Assembly: GCA_015679605.1 (NCBI GenBank)
Contig: JAAAVE010000065.1
Coordinates: 12,230 to 30,316, forward strand
Length of the DNA: 18,087 nt
Origin: Podila epigama
Lineage: Eukaryota > Mortierellomycota > Mortierellomycetes > Mortierellales > Mortierellaceae
Reading direction: 5' to 3'
Shown: in pieces, positions 9,783 through 17,256 of the stretch
Layout of the letters: every line of letters starts with the position of its first letter
How positions within the stretch are numbered: position 1 is the stretch's first letter
The notes under the pieces: model-generated
Databases searched by the model: none
The model's input: only the letters and a program-made list of their open reading frames with translations
Told to the model about the DNA's origin: nothing
Program-made: the position numbers and the translations under genes

Positions 9783-12214
9783 ATGATCAAGGCCGTCTAC
9801 TCCCTGTCAGCAGCTGTGGCCATCGCGTCCAATGCCTTTTTATTCTCATTACTCTTCTTTCCTGACCCTGTGCCGGTACACGGTCATCTCTGGCCAAAGC
9901 CAGCACAACAATGTCAGGGTCACCGAACAATTCAGCTCGCAAAGAATTTCAAATTCAACCTGCCAGAGGAACCTAGTCCCCGGTTGCGAGATGCAGCCTC
10001 TCGATTTCGGAAACGGATACTACGTAGTCGATTTGTGAGTCCAGTGCCAGTAGACCCTGCCTTGGCAGCGCAGGAGGACAGGAGTCTTGTGAACGCGATG
10101 AGTTTATCCTCGGTGGATATTGACATTGAAGAGGTATTGGAGAGTCGGTTAGGTCTTGATACAGACGGTAAGGTTTATTCATTTATTCAATGTTACTCAA
10201 GAATCTTTTAGCGTAACATGTGAGGGATACGTAACCTGGTAATCTCACGCAGCATTTGCCACTCATAGAATCCTATCGGATATTAATTGGAGTGGATGAG
10301 GATCCAGGTGCACCATTCAAGATTTCAAAGAATGATTGTCGAGCAATTATTGATACTGTGGCGCCCACGAAGCTTCGTGGCGTGATTCGAGCAAAGACCA
10401 TGGTAAGTGCCCCCTTTCTCAAAGGGGGTCTGGTGTTTTCTTCCCGCTTTACGCAATTTAGTAGCTGAGAATAGGGGGGTGCTGTATTTGTGTTGTGGGG
10501 TGAGGAGGGTCAGAAATGCTAAATCATGCTAAAAAACGTTCACATTTGAGACGACACTACACCTTTGCACTACGTTCTGTTTTGGTTTAGTACACATCTT
10601 TTAGTTCGCCCTGCTTTGGATATACATGACTTCAGCTGACCTAATTCATACACATTCTATATATTCGGATAGTTTGGCGCACTTCATGGGTTGGAGACAT
10701 TCTCGCAACTTGTGACATACAATGCACACGATGGTACCAAGGAGATTCGGTCAACACCAATAGTCATCCACGACCGACCACTATTTCCACATAGGGGGCT
10801 ATTGCTGGACTCTTCACGCAACTATCTTCCAATGGCATCCTTGTACAGGACTATTGACGCAATGGCCATGAACAAGTTCAATGTCTTTCACTGGCACATA
10901 ACCGATTCGCCTTCCTTTCCGATTGAGCTTGAGGATGTCAAGATTTCTACAAAAGCAGTAGACCAGGATATACACCCAGATGAGAAGAATTACAAGAATG
11001 ACGATGACGACGAAGACGAAGATGAAGACGACGATGAGGATGAGGATGACGATAATGTTGGATATAATGGTGAAGGTAATGATGCGAGTCAATATCAGGC
11101 GGAGACTGTTCTTGACTTGCCTCTGAGTCAATTGGCAGCAAATGGTGCCTATGGCCCTGGGATGACATACTCCAAGGACAATATTCGAGACTTGGTCGAG
11201 TATGCTATGCGTCGAGGTGTTCGTGTCATACCTGAATTGGATATGCCTGGTCATGCCTGGTCATGGTCTCGCGCATTTCCCGAGATCACGACATGTCTGG
11301 ACGGTCATCCGAGTTACAGTCGTTTCAGTGCTGAACCGCCGAGTGGACAACTCAATCCAGTTTTGTCCAAGACTTATCAGGTCCTCGAAGCTGTGTATGA
11401 CCAAGTGATGTCCCTCTTCCCGGACGCGACTTTTCATTCAGGACTGGATGAAGTCAACTTTAATTGCTGGAATACGACAGAGTCGATCACAGAGGCGATG
11501 GAGGCCCAGGGAGTGCCAAGGACAAAAGCTGGGTTCGACACAATCTTGGATGGCTTTGTTGCTCGACAACATGCGATACTGCGATCCGGTGGCAAGACAC
11601 CGATCGTATGGGAGGAACCATTGTTGAACCATGCGTCCGAGACACTGGCTGTCAACAAGGATGTCATTGTTCATACTTGGACTACCGCCAAGAACACCAA
11701 AAAGGTGATTGAGATGGGTCATCGCGTGATTACCGGTTCGGCTGATTATTGGTATTTGGACTGTGGCTATGGCGACTGGCTCGGAAACTGGACAATGGGT
11801 AACTCTTGGTGTGACCCGTACAAGACGTGGCAAAAGATCTACTCGTTCAATCCCTTGTTTGGACTGAATGCACATGAGGCTAAAAGCGTTTTGGGTGGAG
11901 AAGCTCTGCTGTGGGGGGAGCAAGTCGATGAGACCAATCTGGACATGAAGCTATGGCCGCGTGCGTCTGCGGTGGCAGAAGTACTATGGAGTGGGAACTC
12001 TGAAGACAGTGCGACGAAACTGTGGAATGGTCCAGAGCAAGATGCGGATACATTACGGAGTATCGAGGCCTTGACGAGGATTAATGAACATCGGTTTAGG
12101 ATGTTGTCGGAAAAGATCCCTGCGGAGCCACTTCAGCCTTTGTGGTGTGTTCAGCACCCTGGACATTGTCTATGGCCTATTGAAGATGCTAAACCGAAGG
12201 ATGCGCCATACTAG
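9783..12214 (+). CDS. Secreted beta-N-acetylhexosaminidase, GH20 family (EC 3.2.1.52)
   Basis: It removes terminal GlcNAc/GalNAc from chitooligomers and glycans, acting outside the cell or in the vacuole (family knowledge). Exons 9783-10167, 10269-10402 and 10673-12214 join in phase to 686 residues. The N-terminus is a hydrophobic signal peptide of about 34 residues, followed by HLWPKPAQQCQG, the usual mature start. Further landmarks are FGALHGLETFSQL (from residue 174), WHITDSPSFP, DMPGHA (363-368), HSGLDEV with the catalytic Asp432-Glu433 pair, and GGEALLWGEQVDE and LWPRASAVAEVLW near the end. Most GH20 enzymes have HxGGDEV; here the second Gly is Leu431. The protein is longer than usual (about 530-600). 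An extra stretch of about 50-60 residues between SFPIEL and GAYGPGMTY includes an 18-residue all-Asp/Glu run (283-300). Intron 2 is 270 bp, the longest seen in the window. The stop TAG is at 12212-12214; identity is secure. Confidence 0.96.
10410..10428 (+). other. Perfect intronic hairpin next to a 5' splice site
   Basis: CCCCCTTT, loop CTC, AAAGGGGG forms an 8-bp perfect stem with a 3-base loop. It starts seven bases into hexosaminidase intron 2, whose donor GTAAGT begins at 10403. In the pre-mRNA the stem would abut the U1-binding site. The pairing is seen directly; any effect on splicing is inference. Confidence 0.75.
11000..11053 (+). repeat. GAY/GAR triplet tract encoding an Asp/Glu run
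   Basis: Eighteen consecutive GAC, GAT, GAA or GAG codons lie inside exon 3 of the hexosaminidase. The mixed third positions suggest an older expanded tract rather than a recent perfect microsatellite. The reading frame is kept on both sides, so the tract is part of the enzyme as annotated. Confidence 0.9.
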
Positions 12215-12456
12215 ATAATTAAAAAAAGTTGCAAAGTAAAAAGGAGCAAAATTAATTCACAATCTAGACAAGTTAATAGAATTCAGGTTGCGAAGAAAAT
12301 GTTGCTCGAAGAATAACAGACATACACAGGTCTATTATTTGATTTCTTATTTTGGAGACCTTTCTCATGAACTAAAAGAGATTATCGTGTGGTAGTTGCA
12401 CCATTTTTTAATGTACTTCAACAATCTCAATACAGAAACTACAGTACTATTATATT
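12215..12456. other. Hexosaminidase 3' flank
   Basis: This AT-rich, gene-free gap of 242 bp runs between the hexosaminidase stop and the left terminal repeat. It presumably contains the 3' UTR and polyadenylation site. I see no exact AATAAA and no other structure. Confidence 0.55.
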
Positions 12457-12510
12457 CAGAGGTTCTCACATGCGAATGCGAATATTCGCATTCGCACTTG
12501 AGAATCCATG
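12457..12510 (+). repeat. Left terminal inverted repeat with internal palindrome
   Basis: This 54-bp repeat differs from the complement of the right copy at positions 13 and 38-40. Its middle, 12470-12495, is a perfect 26-bp palindrome centred on AATATT, with arms TGCGAATGCGAAT. GGTTCTCA before it and TTGAGAATCC after it extend the pairing imperfectly, so the arm can fold as an almost complete hairpin or cruciform. Confidence 0.9.
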
Positions 12511-12628
12511 AATTTGATACTGAGGAGTAACGAGGCGACCCAGGTAGCCATATCTGCCACAGGCTTGTGAAGGGCCAGAATGGAAGCAATGGCCACCAGC
12601 ACAGCCATGGTGGAGCTGGAGCTGGGTC

Positions 12629-13773
12629 CTATACGTGGAGAATCTGTAGACTCTGTTGACACTTGAGGTTAGTCTCCTTGTCGTCTTCGAACGCTTCAAT
12701 GAACTCGTCCACCGCAGCCACCGATCTTAGAGCCAACAATGTTGCTGGGTCGCGATCACAGAACACCTTCTTGATCTTGTCCCCGATGGCCTCGGATCTA
12801 TTCTTGCTTTGAGTATGTTTGCGCCGAATATGGACCATGAAGTCTTCCTTTCTCGGCGTCGGGCTCATTCTCATTCGTACAAAGTATTGCACGGCCCTAA
12901 GGTCGACTTTAGTGAGGCGAGCATTGAGGGCATGCTTTTCCAACAGTAGGGCGAACGTGTTGTCCTAGTTGATGGGAACAGATATGACGATTAACATAGG
13001 TTCATGGCTGAAAGCGTTTCCTTGATTAAAAGCAATTAACTTTAACACTTACGTCTGTCTCAGCGGCAGCCTCCTTTGGCTGGTAGTGGTTTTCTTCGTG
13101 GTCGTGGAGTGATCTTTTTGACACTTTATGAAGTTTTGCCTATAAAATCAGCCTCCAGCACACGCAGCTCCAGCATGGTTGCGGAAGACACAACCAGCCC
13201 ATCGACCTTGCGGCCAACAGCTTGCTTCGCCATGCTCTCGATTTTTCGGTACTTGTTTTTACTCAAGAACGATGCCTGCGAGTGCACCTCTGCTGGGCGG
13301 TACGTGAGCGACTTGTCACTCATGAGGCCGTCCATTGTTCCAACAGTCCTGGTAGCAGGGCGGTGCGTGGGTGGTGCTGTAGGAATTGAGATGGCCAGTC
13401 TGTGCACAAAGTTGTGAAGTGCGTTGGTTCTCAAAGGCGCCATCATGTACAGAGATGAGCAAGTTGAAACCCGCAGCATGAATTTAGGCTCCTTTAGTGT
13501 GCCGGTCATTTGGAGGAATGCCTCATCCCCAGAGGATCTGTAAATAAACGACTCCGAGTCGGATGCCGGCAACTCGAAGCGGTGCCTCTGGTATACAGAG
13601 ATCACCGGATGCAGTGCCATGTGAAAGGTCTGCCGCTTGCTCTAGAGTTCTAGAGCTCGCTCTCCTGCAAGCGCTCTTGATTTGCTCAAGCCCTTTGCCA
13701 ACTTCCTCTCGACTTTCTTTGGAAGTCCTTCATACCATTTCAGGTATTGCATCACCTCCTTGGCTATGGCCAT
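12629..13773 (-). pseudogene. Broken intron-containing gene inside the element; possible PD-(D/E)XK-like protein
   Basis: I do not recognise this gene with certainty. Exon 1 runs 13773-13053 and exon 2 12964-12629. They are joined by an 88-bp intron with donor GTAAGT and acceptor CAACTAG that splices in phase (AAAETD to DNTFALLLEK). Two lesions are visible. An in-frame TAG lies at codon 44 (13644-13642), with coding-like sequence on both sides in the same frame. A single-base frameshift lies near 13126-13140, where the first frame stops and the coding-quality frame continues one register over. The segment GRKVDGLVV, then LELRVLEAD, recalls the D...ELxxxExK pattern of PD-(D/E)XK nuclease-like families expanded in Mucoromycota, but the final Lys is Asp here. 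The N-terminus is Lys-rich (KKVERKLAKGLSKSR). It could also be an intact gene of a lineage-specific family with unusual splicing. The family guess is weak; the broken gene is well supported. Confidence 0.6.
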
Positions 13774-13824
13774 GGATTCTCAAGCTTGAATGCGAATATT
13801 CGCATTCGCATTTGAGAACCTCTG
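13771..13824 (-). repeat. Right terminal inverted repeat with internal palindrome
   Basis: This is the complement-matching partner of the left repeat. It keeps a perfect 20-bp palindrome (GAATGCGAATATTCGCATTC) but has diverged at three bases beside it, leaving AAGCTTGAGAATCC. The last three bases on the minus strand are ATG, which is the start codon of the enclosed gene. Similarity between the two arms stops exactly after this ATG. Confidence 0.9.
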
Positions 13825-13972
13825 GTTGTAGCTAACACCCTAGTATGGCCATAACTAAAAGTTAAGGATAGTTAGAATATCACGTTTATGCTTGGTTTGA
13901 GACCCTACCATTTAATAAGGAAAAAGAAAAAGACGCCTACCTTTCTGAAATGCCAGTGAATATTATTGGTCG

Positions 13973-14000
13973 GGTCAGGACCTTTTGTACAGTCCTGACC
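13973..14000 (+). repeat. 9-bp inverted repeat (hairpin or palindromic site)
   Basis: GGTCAGGAC and GTCCTGACC are perfect complements separated by ten bases (CTTTTGTACA). It lies 149 bp outside the right terminal repeat and 559 bp before the peptidase ATG. It could be a dyad protein-binding site or chance; it is not followed by a T-run. Confidence 0.6.
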
Positions 14001-14417
14001 GCTCACATATGACCACAAGGACTGTGAAAGTGGTCTTTGAGATCCTCTCCTTAGAACCTCACGGCTCTATTGCGTTGTGTGCGCGTGTGTGGGGTTTTTG
14101 TTTTTTCAAAGTGGAAACAAAATGAGGGATAAAAACAATTTTTGTGTTCTTTCGAAGAATATGTAGTATGATGGAAGATGTACAACCATCAGCCGTGATA
14201 AAAAAAGGCACAAAAAAAAGAACGCTTTCCATATGCGAATGTCACCATTTCATCAATCGGAGACGCAGATCAGCTTTCTGAGGCCATGGTGAAGCCATCA
14301 CATTGAAAGCAGCTGTCGGGGTGGCGATTAAACGAACGCGGAACCTTCCCCATTTTGGTTGGCATCAAAAAACACAAAGTCGCTGTTTTCTCACGGGTGC
14401 TGAAAATGATGCCGTAT

Positions 14418-14510
14418 GATTGGCTGTTTGAGATGAGAGTTTGTTCTCGCTTTTATTCTCCATCCTTCCTTCTTCTTTTCTTTTCTTCTTTTTTCTTCTC
14501 CTTTCCATCC
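14418..14510 (+). promoter_or_regulatory. Probable core promoter and CT-rich leader of the M1 peptidase
   Basis: TGATTGGCT at 14418-14426 is the complement of AGCCAATCA, a full CCAAT box of the kind bound by the fungal HAP complex (established motif). It stands about 140 bp before the ATG. It is followed from about 14456 by a long pyrimidine tract, a common feature around fungal transcription starts. Function is inferred from motif and position only. Confidence 0.35.
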
Positions 14511-14558
14511 ACCCACCCAACACAAAACACTTCCCACGCCCTCAGAATATCATCAGCC

Positions 14559-17048
14559 ATGCCTTACGATCCTACTTCTCTGTCCAACCTTGACGAGGTC
14601 AAGACCAACCACATCCACCTCAACCTCGCCGTTGACTTTTCCGCAAAGACTCTTTCCGGTTCGGCCGAGCTGGACGTGGAGGCCATCGCCGACAACGTCA
14701 CCAAGGTCATCCTCGACACAAGCTACATTGCCATCCACTCTGTCTCCATCAACGACAATGTCCTCCAGGTACACATCAGAATACAGTTCTTGCATCTTGG
14801 CAACATTGCAATATGGAGAAGAAGAAAAAACACATCAGATCAATGTCATGTGTCTAGAATCAAACTCATCCTCACATCATTCACATTCATTCTTACGCGC
14901 ACTTTTGAACGCGATACTTGTCATAAACGTGATCTTCCATTGGATAGTACTCTGTGGAGAAGCGTCATGAGAAATATGGATCGGCCCTCAACATTGAGTT
15001 GCCCTCGGCTTTGAACAAGGGCGACAAGACCAAGATTCTTATCAAGTACGCGACCACGGAAGAGTGCACCGCCTGCCAGTGGCTCGAACCCAGCCAGACT
15101 GTCGGAAAGAAGCACCCCTATCTCTTCACTCAGTGCCAGGCTATCCACGCCCGTTCGCTTGTCCCTTGCCAGGACAGCCCATCCATCAAGCTCACCTACA
15201 GCGCCAACATCACCGCCCCACTCCGTGCTGTCATGTCTGCTGTCGCCACTGGTGAGGAGAAGCACGCCAACGGCACTACCACTTTCAAGTTCCACCAAAA
15301 GACTCGCATGCCCTCTTATTTGATCGCTCTGGCTGTCGGAAACCTCGAGGGTCGCGACATCGGACCCCGCTCCACTGTCTGGACTGAGCCCGAGGTCATT
15401 GAAGCTGCTGCCTGGGAGTTTGTTGACACTGAGACCTTTATCCGCACTGGTGAGGATCTCCTTACGCCTTATGACTGGGGTCGTTACGATCTCTTGGTCC
15501 TCCCTGCTTCCTTCCCCTATGGTGGTATGGAGAACCCTTGCCTGACCTTTGTCACTCCCTCTCTTCTCGCTGGTGACCGCTCCTTGGTTGACGTTGTTGC
15601 CCACGAGATTTCTCACTCTTGGTGCGGAAACTTGGTCACAACTGAGAACTGGGAACATTTCTGGTAAGGAAGGAAAAACAAAACAATATTTTGGAAGGGC
15701 GTGAGAAATTTTTCAGTCAGCCTCATGGTAGTGACGCGTTGTTCCTTAACATTTTTTTTTTGTCAATTCAGGTTGAACGAGGGATTCACTGTCTTTGTTG
15801 AGCGCAAGATTCTTGGACGCATGCAGGGCAAGGAGGCTGCCGAGTTCAGTGCGATTATCGGCCACAAGGCTCTTACCGAGAGTGTTAATCTCTATGGCAA
15901 GGACCATCCTTTCACTGCCCTCCGCCCTTGCCTTCGTGGTGAGGATCCTGATGATGCCTTTTCGTCTGTGCCCTATGGTATGTACATGATCGACGTCTTT
16001 GTTTTCTTTTGGTTACGTTTTCGCATAATCGAAATCACCATATCTGTGTTGTGTGTCTGACGGCTAGAGTCGTGAACTTTTTTGTGGATCGAATAGAGAA
16101 GGGATTCAACTTGTTGTACTACCTTGAGAAGCACTTGGGTGGTGCCGAAGTCTTTGAGCCCTACCTCAAGGCTCACATCCAGGAGTTTGCTGGTCGCTCT
16201 ATTAACACTGATGACTGGAAGGCTTTCTTGTACAAGTTCATGGAAAAGACCTTTGGTCAGGATAAGGTTGACCTCTTGAACAAGGTTGACTGGGAAGCCT
16301 GGCTCGCTGGTACTGGCATGGTAAGTGAAATATGGCACATGTCAGTTTTATCTTTTTTTTCCCGTTTTTTTAGGCATGTGTAACGTTGGTTAACAACGCC
16401 ACTTGCAACCTTCTCACCTTTTTTTTTTTTTTCCTGATTTGAATAGCCTCCTGTTGATAACAAGTTTGACGATACTCTCGCCAGGGCATGCACTTGCCTC
16501 TGCAAGAAGTGGGACGAGTCCCGCCACGAAGCCAAGCCTACTCAGTTCTCGTCCAAGGATTTGGAGCAATTCACCTCGACTCAGACTGTTGTGTTCTTGG
16601 AGCGTGTTTCAGAGATTGAGCCCTTGCCTCACTCGCACCTGGATCTGATGGATGAGCTCTACAAGCTGACCTCAGTGCGCAACAGCGAGATCCGCTTCCG
16701 CTGGCAGATGATCTGCCTAAAGGCAAACTACGAAAAGATTTATCCTGAAGTCGTGGCATTCAGCACATCCATGGGACGCATGAAGTAAGTTAATCACCGT
16801 CATTATGTTCGTCATGCTACTTACTTTGACAACGTTATGGTCAAACAAGAACATAGAGGAGCAGGTCGACTAACGTGATGACTCTTTTTTCTTGAATAAC
16901 CAACAGGTTCTGTCGGCCATTGTTGCGTTCGTTGTATCACGCCAAGAATGGTGCTGAACTTGCTCGCAAGTCGTTCTTGGCCAACAAGTCATTCTACCAC
17001 CCTATTGCCTCAGCGATGATCGCCAAGGACCTTGGTCTTGCAAAGTAA
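14559..17048 (+). CDS. LTA4H: M1 metallopeptidase, leukotriene A4 hydrolase / Lap2 family
   Basis: This is a cytosolic zinc aminopeptidase of family M1; relatives also hydrolyse the epoxide leukotriene A4 (family knowledge). Exons: 14559-14768, 14948-15663, 15772-15977, 16097-16320, 16447-16784, 16907-17048. They join in phase to 611 residues, exactly the length of the human enzyme. The N-terminal beta domain covers about residues 1-200. The catalytic domain has GGMEN (262-266), HEISH (289-293) and LNE with the third zinc ligand Glu312. The C-terminal helical domain contains NSEIRFRW, the segment of the substrate-carboxylate site. Alignment to the human active site gives Asp369 for Asp375, Phe372 for Tyr378 and Tyr377 for Tyr383. 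Thus all zinc and catalytic residues are present and only the suicide-inactivation tyrosine is changed. No signal peptide is seen, fitting a cytosolic enzyme. One intron falls between the HEXXH motif and its distal Glu. The start is the only ATG that begins the conserved N-terminal domain. Confidence 0.97.
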
Positions 17049-17096
17049 AGAGAATATGTCGAAGAAAGCATTAAAGAAAGAAAAAAGAAAAAGAAC

Positions 17097-17102
17097 AATA
17101 AA
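17097..17102 (+). terminator. Candidate polyadenylation signal of the M1 peptidase
   Basis: AATAAA lies 49 bp after the stop codon in an A-rich stretch. It fits the canonical eukaryotic signal, though fungal signals are often degenerate. The next gene's ATG is only 155 bp further on, so the 3' end must lie close by or overlap that gene's leader. Confidence 0.5.
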
Positions 17103-17256
17103 CATAATATCAGAATCCCAAAAAAAGTCGAGTTCAGTTTGGACGCTCTTTGCCACCAACATTGTTTTCAACTTATTTTTTTCATTTTGTCCTTTGTGTT
17201 CCCTTTTTTTGCTTTGTTGGCACCTTTTGTTCACTCACACAAACACATTCATTGAG

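Larger units (their letters stand above)
12457..13824. mobile_element. 1,368-bp inverted-repeat-bounded element with one gene
   Basis: The unit begins CAGAGGTTCTCA and ends with its exact complement TGAGAACCTCTG. The terminal inverted repeats are 54 bp long and match at 50 of 54 positions. Inside is a single minus-strand gene, and the repeat ends exactly at that gene's ATG. CAG-starting termini recall hAT-type DNA transposons, but no transposase is encoded. The eight bases outside each end (ATTATATT, GTTGTAGC) do not match, so no target-site duplication is visible. It may be a non-autonomous hAT-like element that captured a gene, an unrelated single-gene element, or an old inverted duplication around a gene. 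The mobile nature is inference; the repeats and gene are seen directly. Confidence 0.65.
13825..14558. other. Intergenic region upstream of the M1 peptidase
   Basis: No gene was seen in this 734-bp stretch between the element and the peptidase ATG. It contains one clear inverted repeat (13973-14000), a GT-rich patch around 14075-14105, an inverted CCAAT box at 14419-14423, and a strong CT tract at about 14456-14510 that is probably leader sequence. The open frame upstream of the ATG, from 14355, is translation of this leader and is not taken as coding. Confidence 0.6.

Noticed and set aside
12449-13832. 8-bp target-site duplication expected for a hAT-type insertion
   Set aside because: The outer flanks ATTATATT and GTTGTAGC do not match, and no 2-10 bp direct repeat abuts both ends.
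14233-14241. ATGCGAATG, resembling the terminal-repeat core, upstream of the peptidase
   Set aside because: Only nine bases match, with no palindrome or flanking similarity; chance is likely.
14355-14558. N-terminal extension of the M1 peptidase from an earlier ATG
   Set aside because: The extension is the pyrimidine-rich leader translated as Phe/Ser. The ATG at 14559 begins the conserved domain and gives the family's usual 611 residues.
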